The position numbers and the translations under genes were made by a program. 64,000 bases of DNA from Nocardioides marmotae (GTDB taxonomy: Bacteria; Actinomycetota; Actinomycetes; Propionibacteriales; Nocardioidaceae): positions 310,001 through 374,000 of the forward strand of contig NZ_CP053660.1 in the NCBI RefSeq assembly GCF_013177455.1, given 5' to 3'. Below, in pieces: positions 20,651 to 28,906 of the stretch. Numbering within the stretch: position 1 is the first letter of the stretch; every line of letters begins with the position of its first letter. The notes below the pieces were generated by a model. It was given only the letters and a program-made list of their open reading frames with translations. It made no database searches and was not told where the DNA came from.

Positions 20651-21748
20651 GTGAACCGGAAGCACAGCCTGGCCCTGGCGGCCCTGATGGGCCTGGCCAT
20701 GACCGTGACGGCTTGCGGGTCGGACGACGGCGGCGATGACGCCAGCGACACCGACAGCAGCAGCCAGAGCAGCAGCGCCGACGGCAAGATCGGCGTCATC
20801 CTCCCCGACACGGAGTCCTCGGTGCGGTGGGAGAGCGCCGACCGTCCGGCCCTCGGGGCGGCCTTCGACGCCGCCGGCGTGGAGTACGACATCCAGAACG
20901 CCGAGGGCGACGCGGAGCGGATGACCCAGATCGCCGACACCATGATCGGCAACGGCGTCACCGTCCTGGCGATCGTCAACCTCGACTCCGAGTCCGGCGC
21001 GGCGATCCAGGAGAAGGCGGCCTCCCAGGGCGTCGCCACCATCGACTACGACCGGCTCACCCTCGGTGGTTCGGCGGAGTACTACGTCTCCTTCGACAAC
21101 ACCGTCGTCGGTGAGCTCCAGGGCCAGGGCCTCGCGGACTGCCTGGGCGACAAGAAGGCGAACATCGTCTACCTCAATGGCGCGCCGACCGACAACAACG
21201 CCACCCTCTTCGCCGACGGCGCGCACAGCGTGCTCGACGAGATGCCTTACGAGGTCGTCGGCGAGCAGGACGTCCCGGACTGGGACAACGAGGAGGCCGC
21301 CACGATCTTCCAGCAGCTCTACACCGCCGCCAATGGCAAGGTCGACGGCGTCCTCGCCGCCAACGACGGCCTCGCCGGCGCCGCGATCGGCATCCTCGAG
21401 GGCAACGGCCAGGCCGGCAAGGTCCCGGTCACCGGCCAGGACGCCACCGTCGAGGGCCTGCAGAACGTCCTCGCCGGCACCCAGTGCATGACGGTCTACA
21501 AGTCCGCCACGCAGGAGGCCGAGGCGCTCGCCCAGGCCGCGATCGCGCTGGTCAACGGCGAGGAGGCCGAGACGACCGGCACGACCACCGACAGCGAGGG
21601 TGGGCGCGACGTCCCGTCGATCCTGCTCGAGCCGCAGTCGATCACCAAGGTCAACGTCATGGACGTGATCGAGGACGGCGGGCAGAAGGCCGCCGACGTC
21701 TGCACCGGCGAGTTCAAGAAGCTCTGCGCCGACGCCGGCATCTCCTGA
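20651..21748 (+). CDS. xylF: D-xylose-type ABC transporter substrate-binding lipoprotein
   Basis: A 365-residue lipoprotein: a signal peptide of about 22 residues ends in the lipobox VTAC, followed by a Ser/Asp-rich linker. The sugar-binding fold has IGVILPDTESSVRWESADRPAL, TIDYDRLTLGGSAEYYVSFDNTVVGELQGQG and LNGAPTDNNATLFADGA, all typical of XylF. The GTG at 20651 is preceded by AGGAGG; the frame extends further 5' without a signal peptide. It is the first gene of xylFGH. A GC-rich stem directly after it could raise its expression over the membrane genes. Confidence 0.93.
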   Translation: MNRKHSLALAALMGLAMTVTACGSDDGGDDASDTDSSSQSSSADGKIGVILPDTESSVRWESADRPALGAAFDAAGVEYDIQNAEGDAERMTQIADTMIGNGVTVLAIVNLDSESGAAIQEKAASQGVATIDYDRLTLGGSAEYYVSFDNTVVGELQGQGLADCLGDKKANIVYLNGAPTDNNATLFADGAHSVLDEMPYEVVGEQDVPDWDNEEAATIFQQLYTAANGKVDGVLAANDGLAGAAIGILEGNGQAGKVPVTGQDATVEGLQNVLAGTQCMTVYKSATQEAEALAQAAIALVNGEEAETTGTTTDSEGGRDVPSILLEPQSITKVNVMDVIEDGGQKAADVCTGEFKKLCADAGIS

Positions 21749-21763
21749 CCGATCCGGTCACGG

Positions 21764-21789
21764 CGCCCGGGCCGCTCGCGGCCCGGGCG
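21764..21789 (+). terminator. Intra-operon hairpin between xylF and xylG
   Basis: A perfect 11-bp stem, CGCCCGGGCCG (21764-21774) paired with 21779-21789, with a 4-nt loop, followed only by TCGTTTCG. It is probably a partial terminator or an mRNA 3'-end stabiliser that gives more binding protein than permease. Confidence 0.55.
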
Positions 21790-21835
21790 TCGTTTCGTCC
21801 ATCCGAACAACAAATCCGATGAGGAGCATCGCTTC

Positions 21836-22609
21836 ATGACGCAACCGCTGCTCGAGCTGCGCGGGGTCAACAAGAGCTTCGGGGTGGTGCACGTGCTGCA
21901 CGACGTGGACTTCGCCGTCCACCCCGGGCAGGTCACCGCGCTCGTCGGGGACAACGGCGCCGGCAAGTCCACGCTGGTCAAGATCATCGCGGGCATCTAC
22001 GGCCGCGACAGCGGCGAGTACGTCTTCGAGGGCGAGCCGGTCGCCGTGCACGGGCCCCGCGACGTCGCCGCCCTCGGGGTGGAGGTCGTCTACCAGGACC
22101 TCGCGCTGTGCGACAACCTCGACATCGTCGAGAACATGTTCCTCGGCCGCGAGGAGACCAAGGGCATCGGCCTCGACGAGGTCACCATGGAGGCCCGGGC
22201 GCGCGAGACGCTCGCCTCGCTCTCGGTGCGCACCGTGAAGTCGGTGCGCCAGAGCGTGGCCAGCCTCTCCGGCGGCCAGCGGCAGACGGTCGCGATCGCC
22301 AAGGCCGTGCTGTGGAACTCCAAGATCGTCCTGCTCGACGAGCCCACCGCGGCCCTCGGCGTCGCGCAGACCCGCCAGGTCCTGGACCTGGTACGCCGCC
22401 TGGCCGACCGCGGCCTCGGCGTCGTGCTGATCTCCCACAACATGACCGACGTCTTCGAGGTGGCCGACCGGATCACGGCGCTCTACCTCGGCCGCGTCGC
22501 CGCCGACGTCCCCACCAAGGACGTCACCCACAGCCAGGTCGTCGAGCTCATCACCGCCGGCCGGTCCGGTGACCTCGGCATCACCAACGTCGCGACCGCC
22601 ACGATCTGA
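21836..22609 (+). CDS. xylG: Sugar ABC transporter ATP-binding protein (single NBD)
   Basis: A 257-residue ATPase with Walker A (GDNGAGKST), Q-loop (VYQDLAL), signature (LSGGQRQTVAIAKA), Walker B (IVLLDEPTAAL) and switch His (ISHNM). Enterobacterial XylG has two tandem nucleotide-binding domains of about 510 residues. This one has a single domain, so it should work as a homodimer. GAGGAGC precedes the ATG. Its partners are the flanking xylF and xylH. Confidence 0.92.
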   Translation: MTQPLLELRGVNKSFGVVHVLHDVDFAVHPGQVTALVGDNGAGKSTLVKIIAGIYGRDSGEYVFEGEPVAVHGPRDVAALGVEVVYQDLALCDNLDIVENMFLGREETKGIGLDEVTMEARARETLASLSVRTVKSVRQSVASLSGGQRQTVAIAKAVLWNSKIVLLDEPTAALGVAQTRQVLDLVRRLADRGLGVVLISHNMTDVFEVADRITALYLGRVAADVPTKDVTHSQVVELITAGRSGDLGITNVATATI

Positions 22610-22620
22610 GGACGAGACCC

Positions 22621-23946
22621 ATGAGCATCGAGCCGGACATCTCCGGCCCCACCGCCGGCGGAAGCAACGGCCCCACGCGGGGCGGCGCGTCCGCCGGCCC
22701 GCAGTCGGCCGGGGGCTTCGACAGTGACAACCACCAGGCCGAGACCCTCGGCGACTCCGCACGGGAGTACCTCAACCGGGTCCGCGGCGGCGACATGGGT
22801 TCGCTGCCGGCGATCTTCGGGCTGGTCGTGCTGTTCGTCATCTTCGCCTCGTTGCACGACCGGTTCCTGACGACGTACAACATGGCGAACCTGGTCGTCC
22901 AGGCCGGCTCGATCATCGTGCTGGCCATGGGCCTGGTCTTCGTCCTGCTGCTCGGCGAGATCGACCTGTCCGCCGGCGTCGCTGGCGGCGCCGCGGCGAC
23001 GATCACCGCGCTGGTGATGATCGACTACGACTGGCCCTGGTGGCTGGCTACGCTCGTCGGCATCGCGGTCGGCGCGGTCATCGGCTCGGTCATCGGGTCG
23101 TTGGTCTCGTTGCTCGGCATCCCGTCGTTCGTCGTCACGCTCGCCTTCTTCCTGGCGCTCCAGGCGGTGCCGCTGAAGCTGATCGGTTCCGGCGGCTCGC
23201 TGCGGTTCAACGACGAGGTCCTGCGCGGCCTGTCGATCAAGAACGTCCCGGTCACCGTCGGGTGGACAGCCGCGGGGCTGATCGTCGTCGGCTTCGCCGC
23301 GCTCTGGCTGTGGCGCTACCGCACCCGCTCCGCGCGGGGCCTGGTGCACAAGCCGCTGCCGCTCGTGGTCATCCAGATCGTCGTGCTCGCCGTCATCGTC
23401 TTCGGGCTGACCGCGCTGCTCAGCGCCAACCGCGCGCCGAACCCGGCCCTGTTCAACATCAGCGGCATCCCGTGGGTGGCGCCGGTCGTCATCGCGCTGC
23501 TGCTGTTCTGGACCTTCGTGCTCACCCGCACCCGCTTCGGCCGGCACCTGTACGCCGTGGGCGGCAACGCCGAGGCGGCCCGCCGTGCCGGCATCAACGT
23601 GACCCGGATCCGGATCACCGCCTTCGTGATCTGCTCCTCGATGGCGGCGGTCAGCGGCCTGCTCGCCGCGTCGTACACCGGCAAGGTCTCGCCGGGCTCC
23701 GGTGGCGGCAACGAGCTGCTCTACGCCGTCGGCGCGGCCGTCATCGGCGGCACCAGCCTCTTCGGCGGCCGGGGCCGGGCGATCGACGCGGTCGTCGGCG
23801 GGCTGGTGATCGCCACCATCCCCAACGGCCTGGGCCTGCTCAACCAGGCCAGTTACATCAACTTCCTCGTCACCGGCGGCGTCCTGCTCCTGGCCGCCAG
23901 CGTCGACGCCATCTCGCGGCGCCGCCGTTCCGCGGCCGGCGTCTGA
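22621..23946 (+). CDS. xylH: Sugar ABC transporter permease
   Basis: A 441-residue membrane permease of the XylH/RbsC family (BPD_transp_2). A hydrophilic N-terminus of about 55 residues rich in Gly/Ser/Pro precedes ten or so transmembrane segments. Family landmarks are GEIDLSAG near the first third, YAVGGNAEAARRAGINVTRIR, and GAAVIGGTSLFGGRG near the end. It starts 11 bp after the ATPase stop, with GAGGACGAG as its binding site. With xylF and xylG it should import D-xylose or a similar pentose. Confidence 0.93.
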   Translation: MSIEPDISGPTAGGSNGPTRGGASAGPQSAGGFDSDNHQAETLGDSAREYLNRVRGGDMGSLPAIFGLVVLFVIFASLHDRFLTTYNMANLVVQAGSIIVLAMGLVFVLLLGEIDLSAGVAGGAAATITALVMIDYDWPWWLATLVGIAVGAVIGSVIGSLVSLLGIPSFVVTLAFFLALQAVPLKLIGSGGSLRFNDEVLRGLSIKNVPVTVGWTAAGLIVVGFAALWLWRYRTRSARGLVHKPLPLVVIQIVVLAVIVFGLTALLSANRAPNPALFNISGIPWVAPVVIALLLFWTFVLTRTRFGRHLYAVGGNAEAARRAGINVTRIRITAFVICSSMAAVSGLLAASYTGKVSPGSGGGNELLYAVGAAVIGGTSLFGGRGRAIDAVVGGLVIATIPNGLGLLNQASYINFLVTGGVLLLAASVDAISRRRRSAAGV

Positions 23947-23953
23947 GCGCGAG

Positions 23954-25180
23954 GTGACAGCGCAGCGGCGCGGCCTCGGCACCAACCAGGAGGCCGTGCG
24001 ACGACACAACCTCGGCACCATGCTCCGCCACGTCCACGGCGCGGGCCAGGTCTCCCGCGCCCAGCTCACCGCCCTGATGGGGCTCAACCGCAGCACGATC
24101 GCCGACCTCGTCCTCGAGCTGGTGTCGCTCGGCGTCGTGGAGCAGACGGTCCCCACGGCGGCCCGCTCCGGGGCGGGCCGACCGTCGGCGGGGGTGCGGC
24201 TGGCCGAGGTCGGGCCGTACGTCATCGCGGTCGACCTCGGCGTCGACCGCGCCGTCGTGGCCCGGGTGGCGCTCGGCGGCGAGGTGGTCGAGCGGGCGAC
24301 CGCGCCGATCCCCAGCGGCGGCGGAGAGGCGTGGCAGGTCGGCTCGACGGTCGCCGGGCTGATCCGGCGGGTCGTCGAGGGCGCTCCGGCCGCGGCGCCG
24401 CTGCTCGGCGTCGGGATCAGCGTCCCCGGCCTGGTGCGCCGCAGCGACGGCCTGGTCCGGCTCGCGCCGAACCTGGAGTGGCAGGACGTCTCCTTCGGCT
24501 CGATCGTCCTCGCCGCGCTCGGCGTCGACGTGCCGGTGCAGCTGGCCAACGACGCCGACCTCGGCGCCCTGGCCGAGCACCGCCGGGGCGCCGGCGTCGG
24601 GATCGACGACCTGATCTACATCTCCGGCAACGTCGGCGTCGGCGCGGGCGTGATCACCGGCGGCGTACGTCTCGAGGGTGCGGGCGGGTACGCCGGCGAG
24701 GTCGGCCACCTGCCGTTCGCGCCCGAGGGCCGGCTGTGCCACTGCGGCAACGTCGGCTGCTGGGAGACCGAGGTGGGCGCGCACGCGATCGCCGAGGCGA
24801 TCGGCTGCCCGGAGTCCGAGGTGGTCACCCTCGGCGACGTCCTCGACGCCTACGCCGGCCCGCCGAGCGCGCTGCGCGCGACCGGCACGGCGCTGGGCCA
24901 CGGACTGGCCGCGATCGTCAACGCGTTCAACCCGCGGCTGGTGGTGCTCGGCGGCTACCTCAGCTCGCTCTACGCGCTGGTACGCCGCGAGGTGGACGAC
25001 GCGCTCGCCGAGCGTGCGCTGCCGGCCCCGCTGGAGTCGGTCACCCTCGCGCTGCCCGGCCTCGGCTCGGACTCGGTGCTCCTCGGTGCGGCCGAGATCG
25101 CGCTCGAGCCGCTCTTCGCCGACCCCGTCGCCGCCCTGGGCACGGCCCTGGTCGACGTCGGCGGCCGGCTCGCGGGGTAG
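23954..25180 (+). CDS. ROK-family transcriptional regulator (xylose-type repressor)
   Basis: A 408-residue ROK repressor with an N-terminal winged helix (RRHNLGTMLRHVHGAGQVSRAQLTALMGLNRSTIADLV) and a sugar-kinase fold with a full ROK zinc site (EVGHLPFAPEG, CHCGNVGCWE). The ATP-binding DxGxT is changed to DLGVD, as in regulators that bind sugar but do not phosphorylate it. It lies 7 bp after xylH. It is probably the xylose-responsive repressor of this operon. A second ROK regulator sits in the xylAB operon at 39332. Confidence 0.92.
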   Translation: MTAQRRGLGTNQEAVRRHNLGTMLRHVHGAGQVSRAQLTALMGLNRSTIADLVLELVSLGVVEQTVPTAARSGAGRPSAGVRLAEVGPYVIAVDLGVDRAVVARVALGGEVVERATAPIPSGGGEAWQVGSTVAGLIRRVVEGAPAAAPLLGVGISVPGLVRRSDGLVRLAPNLEWQDVSFGSIVLAALGVDVPVQLANDADLGALAEHRRGAGVGIDDLIYISGNVGVGAGVITGGVRLEGAGGYAGEVGHLPFAPEGRLCHCGNVGCWETEVGAHAIAEAIGCPESEVVTLGDVLDAYAGPPSALRATGTALGHGLAAIVNAFNPRLVVLGGYLSSLYALVRREVDDALAERALPAPLESVTLALPGLGSDSVLLGAAEIALEPLFADPVAALGTALVDVGGRLAG

Positions 25181-25209
25181 TCACGGACAGGAACGTCCGT
25201 GACTACCCC
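25174..25209. terminator. Bidirectional terminator, perfect 15-bp stem
   Basis: GGGGTAGTCACGGAC (25174-25188) pairs perfectly with 25195-25209 around a 6-nt loop. The ROK stop codon lies inside the stem. It ends the xylose operon and the convergent monooxygenase operon. Confidence 0.85.
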
Positions 25210-25229
25210 CCGGGTGCCGGGGCCGTGGG

Positions 25230-26402
25230 TCAGTAGAGGACCGACGGCGGGGTGGGCTTGTCGAACATGTTGAGCCCGTAGGCCTGGTAGATCGGGTCCG
25301 CCACGTTGCTGGCATGGTTGGCCGCGGCCCGGATGTCGCGCCAGAAGCGCTGCATCGGGTTGCCGCGCCGCAGGACCGCTCCGCCGGCGTGCAGGAAGAG
25401 CTCGTCGACGGCGTCGATGGCCCGGCGGGTGATCCGCACCTGGTTGCGCCGCACGAGCAGGCGCTGCTCGGGCGTGAACCGCTCGCCGCGCTGGGCCTGC
25501 TCCCACATCCGCTCGATGTCGGCGAAGAGCTGCACCTCGCTGGCCTCGATGTCGGCGATGGCCCGGCCGAGCACGGCCAGCTGGTGGGGGTCGTTGGCGG
25601 TCTTGACGCCGCGGGCGGTCACCCGGCCGCGCATCGCGTCGACGAACGCCGCGAGCGCGCCCTGGGCCATCGCCACGGTGGCGGTGGTGATGCCGGCGGT
25701 GAACATCGGGTGGAACGGCATCCGGTACAGCGGGGAGTCGCCGCGGCCGACCTGGTCGGCCAGCCCGCCGTCCTCCATCGCGACCGGGTCGAGGACCCGG
25801 TGGGCCGGCACGAAGGCGCCCTCGATGAGCACGTCCTTGCTGCCGGTGCCGCGCAGGCCGACGACGTCCCAGGAGTCGTGCTGGATCTCGTAGTCGCTGC
25901 GGGGCAGCACGAAGTGCCGTACGCCGTTGGGCAGCGGCTTGCCGTCATCGCCGACGATCATCCCGCCCAGGACGATCCACTGGCAGTGGTCGGTCCCGGA
26001 GGAGAAGGGCCAGCGACCCGAGAACTGGTAGCCGCCCTCGACGGGGACGGCGCGGCCGATGGGCGCGTAGGGCGAGGCGATCCAGGTGTCGGGGTCCTCG
26101 CTCCAGATCTCCTTCTGGACCAGGGCGTCCATCTGGGCGATCTCGAAGGCGTGCACGCCCACGACGCCGGCCACCCAGCCCGCGGAGGCCGAGCGGACGC
26201 CGATGTCGCGCACCGTCCGGAAGAACTCCACCGGGTCGGCCTCGTACCCGCCGTGCTCGACGGGCTGCAGCATGCGGATGACGCCGCTGGAGCGCAGCAC
26301 CTCCGCGGTCGTGTCGGTCAGCCGGCCGAGCTCGTCGTTGGCCTCGGCCTCGGCGGCGATCTCGTCGGCGCGGGCGAGGATGCGTTCGCGTACCTCGTGC
26401 AT
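25230..26402 (-). CDS. HsaA-like flavin-dependent monooxygenase (acyl-CoA dehydrogenase fold), copy 1
   Basis: A 390-residue protein of the two-component flavin hydroxylase branch of the acyl-CoA dehydrogenase fold (HsaA, HpaB-like). It shows VGVHAFEIAQMD, the flavin-loop region DPDTWIASPYAPIG, GRWPFSSGTDHCQW and LRGTGSKDVLIEGAFVP. Such enzymes use FADH2 from a separate reductase to ortho-hydroxylate phenols to catechols; the flavin reductase is at 34193. It is a clear paralog of the protein at 36427, sharing several runs of ten or more residues. It ends the minus-strand operon. The substrate is unknown. Confidence 0.88.
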   Translation of the reverse strand: MHEVRERILARADEIAAEAEANDELGRLTDTTAEVLRSSGVIRMLQPVEHGGYEADPVEFFRTVRDIGVRSASAGWVAGVVGVHAFEIAQMDALVQKEIWSEDPDTWIASPYAPIGRAVPVEGGYQFSGRWPFSSGTDHCQWIVLGGMIVGDDGKPLPNGVRHFVLPRSDYEIQHDSWDVVGLRGTGSKDVLIEGAFVPAHRVLDPVAMEDGGLADQVGRGDSPLYRMPFHPMFTAGITTATVAMAQGALAAFVDAMRGRVTARGVKTANDPHQLAVLGRAIADIEASEVQLFADIERMWEQAQRGERFTPEQRLLVRRNQVRITRRAIDAVDELFLHAGGAVLRRGNPMQRFWRDIRAAANHASNVADPIYQAYGLNMFDKPTPPSVLY

Positions 26403-26420
26403 CAGGTCTACCTCAGGTCT

Positions 26421-26477
26421 TCAGTGGTGGCGAGTCAGTGGTGGCGGAGTCAGTGGTGGCGAGTCAGTGGTGGCGCA
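26421..26477. repeat. Four tandem 14-15-bp copies at the hydrolase 3' end
   Basis: TCAGTGGTGGCG units start at 26421, 26435, 26450 and 26464. The 26464 copy holds the last codons and stop of the hydrolase on the minus strand; the others are non-coding echoes of that end in the gap before the monooxygenase gene. Confidence 0.9.
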
Positions 26478-27303
26478 GGAAGTCGGCGACGGTGCGGTTG
26501 AACTCGTCGGCGTGCTCGAGCTGGACCCAGTGGCCGCAGTCGGCGAGCAGGACGGCGCGGGAGCGGGGCACCAGCGAGACCAGCTTCAGCGTGCTCTCGT
26601 AGTGGACGACGCGGTCGTCGCGGCCGTGGAAGAACAGCGAGGGCGCGGTGATCCCGGCGATCTGGGCGTGGCTGGCCAGGTGCGGGCGGGGGCGCCCGAT
26701 GCCGGCGGCGAAGTTCGCGATGTGCTCGGGGTGGTCGACCGCGGCCTGGTGGCGCTGGCGGACCAGCTCCTCCGAGGCGTGCACCGGGTCGAAGGTCATC
26801 ACCCGGCACAGGTCGCGGAAGTTCTCCAGGCTCGGGTCCTGGTAGGTCCGCTGCAGCACGCGCACGCCCTCGCTGGGCCCGCCGCCGGGGACGAACAGGT
26901 GGGCACCGCCCACGCCGGCGCCCATGGTCACCAGGTGGCTGGTGCGGTCCTGGTGGGTCGCGGCGAACATCACCGCGGTGGCGCCGCCCATCGAGTTGCC
27001 GACGAAGGCGGCCTGCTCGATGCCGAGGGCGTCGAGGAACTCCAGCGCGGTCCGGGCGTGGTCGCGCTCGTCGTAGGACACCGGGTCGGACTTGCCCCAC
27101 CCGGGCATGTCGACGGCCAGGCAGCGGAACTCCTTGCCCAGCTCGCGGATGGTGGGGGCGAAGTTGCTCCACCCGGTGGCGCCCGGGCCGGAGCCGTGCA
27201 GCAGCACGACCGGGTGGCCCTCGCCGTGCTCGTGGTAGTGCACCCGCCCGCTCGGCGTCTGCACGAAGCGGCTGGTCGCTTCCTCGCTGAAGGTGTCGGT
27301 CAC
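26464..27303 (-). CDS. Meta-cleavage product hydrolase-like alpha/beta hydrolase (HsaD/BphD/MhpC type)
   Basis: A 279-residue hydrolase with an intact triad: S104 (VGNSMGG), D230 (GRDDRV) and H258 (CGHWVQ), plus the oxyanion HGSGPGATGWSNF. These features are those of C-C hydrolases that split 2-hydroxy-6-oxo-dienoates after extradiol ring cleavage, fitting the dioxygenase at 35480. The GTG has GAGGAGAG before it. It lies between the MmgE/PrpD gene and the monooxygenase gene in the minus-strand operon. Confidence 0.9.
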   Translation of the reverse strand: MTDTFSEEATSRFVQTPSGRVHYHEHGEGHPVVLLHGSGPGATGWSNFAPTIRELGKEFRCLAVDMPGWGKSDPVSYDERDHARTALEFLDALGIEQAAFVGNSMGGATAVMFAATHQDRTSHLVTMGAGVGGAHLFVPGGGPSEGVRVLQRTYQDPSLENFRDLCRVMTFDPVHASEELVRQRHQAAVDHPEHIANFAAGIGRPRPHLASHAQIAGITAPSLFFHGRDDRVVHYESTLKLVSLVPRSRAVLLADCGHWVQLEHADEFNRTVADFLRHH

Positions 27304-27337
27304 GTCTCTCCTCGGTGGGTCGGGACAGGTGGTTCGC

Positions 27338-28738
27338 TCAGGCCCGCGGAGGGCCGGCGAGGACGGTCTGGAGGTCGGCGGTGCTCGCCGCGTCGGGCAC
27401 GGCGCGCAGCTGCTCGAACCACGCGTCGGAGTCGGGGCCGGCGCACTGGCGGAACTTCGCGGCCAGCTCCGGCGCGGTCAGCGGGTTGTGGGCGTCGCCG
27501 CGGGAGTGGTGGACGGTCCGCTCGAGCACGCGGCCGGCGGCGGTGTGCACGCGCACGACGGTGTGGCCCGGGCCCTCGGCGGGCGGGCGCTCGGAGAGGT
27601 GGACCCGCGGCGCGAGGGCCGCGACGTCGGGGCGGGCGAGCGCCGCGTCGGTGAAGTCGTCGAGCACGACGTCGCCGGCGACCAGCGCGAGGGCGACGGT
27701 GTACTCCACGGAGAACTTCGCCTCCAGGCCGGTCCGCGGCGGGGCGTCGCGCAGCGGGCGGGTGCCGCCGTGCTCGAGGGAGACCTCCACGCGGGCGACG
27801 TCGGCCGGGCCGGAGCCCTGCGCGGCCAGCTCGGCGCGCAGCTCGCGGGCGGCGTCGATCGCGCGCTGGGTGGCGAAGCAGGAGGGGTAGGGCTTGATGG
27901 CGAAGTCGTGGACCCAGGCCGTGGCCCAGTGCTCCAGCCGCTCACCGAGCCGCGCGGCCAGCCCGGCGTCGTACTCGCCGAAGAGGTGGAGGAACCCGCC
28001 GCGCGCCTCGAGCTGCGCGGGGTTCGCGGTGAACCCGCGGCTCGCCAGGCCCAGCGCCATGACGGCGTCACGGGCCGCCAGCCCGGCGTGCATCGGCTTG
28101 GTCATCGAGCCGAAGTTGGCCAGGCTGCCGGCGGCCATCGAGGCGGCCATGCCGATCGCGTGCGCGGTGGTCGCCGGCGGCGTCCCGAGCAGGTGCGCGC
28201 CGGCCGCCGTCGCGGCCAGCCGGCCGGTGGTGGAGGTGTTGTGCCAGCCGCGGCCGTAGTGCAGGGCGTGGGGGAGCGTCTCGGAGACCGCGCGGAAGAC
28301 CGCCGAGCCCACGCAGTACGCCGCGTCGAGCTCCGGCCCGGAGACCGGCCGGCGCGCCGCCAGGGCGAACAGCGTCGGCAGCAGGACGGCGGCGGGGTGC
28401 ATGGCCATCGAGGGGGCGGCGTCGTCCCAGTCCAGGGCGTGCGCCGCGGTGCCGTTGACCAGGGCGGCGTCGGCGGGACCGAGCCGGCGGGGCGATCCCC
28501 AGGCGGCGGCCGTGCCGGGTCGGACCGCGCCGCGCTCGGCGGGCTCCTCCTCGCGCAGCCAGTCCTCCAGGAGGCGGACGGGCTCGGTCGTCCGGCCGGC
28601 GACCGCGACGCCGACGGTGTCGACGACGAGGTCGCGCAGCGCCGCGCGGGTCGCGGGGTCGGCCGGGCGGCTGCGGTCGGTGACGAACGCGACCAGCGCG
28701 GCGGTGGCGCCGGGGTGCACAGGGCTCGCGGGGCTCAC
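27338..28738 (-). CDS. MmgE/PrpD-family protein
   Basis: A 466-residue MmgE/PrpD-fold protein. It shows LVVDTVGVAVAG, LVNGTAAHALDWDDA (conserved HxxDxDD region), HPAAVLLPTLFALA, KPYPSCFATQRAIDA and VEYTVALAL. The family includes 2-methylcitrate dehydratase, cis-aconitate decarboxylase and iminodisuccinate epimerase, and acts on di- or tricarboxylic acids. In a ring-cleavage cluster it may process the acidic fragment, but no methylcitrate genes are present, so the reaction is unknown. I chose the GTG at 28738; the open frame begins at 28834. Confidence 0.88.
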   Translation of the reverse strand: MSPASPVHPGATAALVAFVTDRSRPADPATRAALRDLVVDTVGVAVAGRTTEPVRLLEDWLREEEPAERGAVRPGTAAAWGSPRRLGPADAALVNGTAAHALDWDDAAPSMAMHPAAVLLPTLFALAARRPVSGPELDAAYCVGSAVFRAVSETLPHALHYGRGWHNTSTTGRLAATAAGAHLLGTPPATTAHAIGMAASMAAGSLANFGSMTKPMHAGLAARDAVMALGLASRGFTANPAQLEARGGFLHLFGEYDAGLAARLGERLEHWATAWVHDFAIKPYPSCFATQRAIDAARELRAELAAQGSGPADVARVEVSLEHGGTRPLRDAPPRTGLEAKFSVEYTVALALVAGDVVLDDFTDAALARPDVAALAPRVHLSERPPAEGPGHTVVRVHTAAGRVLERTVHHSRGDAHNPLTAPELAAKFRQCAGPDSDAWFEQLRAVPDAASTADLQTVLAGPPRA

Positions 28739-28906
28739 GGGCGGACGGTCCTCTCGACGTGCGGCGCAGCGGCAGGCCACCGCGGACGCCTCCAGTCTCG
28801 GGAGCCGGCGGGCCTCGTGGTCGGGCCCTCGCACCCAGCGGAATGCCGATCGGTGCGGGTCGCCCGGCGGGTCGCCCGGCGGCCCGCTCGCCGCCGGCCG
28901 GGGAGA

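Noticed and set aside
25230..26402. True acyl-CoA dehydrogenase
   Set aside because: The GRWPFSSGTDHCQW and LRGTGSKD pattern is that of HsaA/HpaB-like flavin monooxygenases, and a flavin reductase and dioxygenase are in the island.
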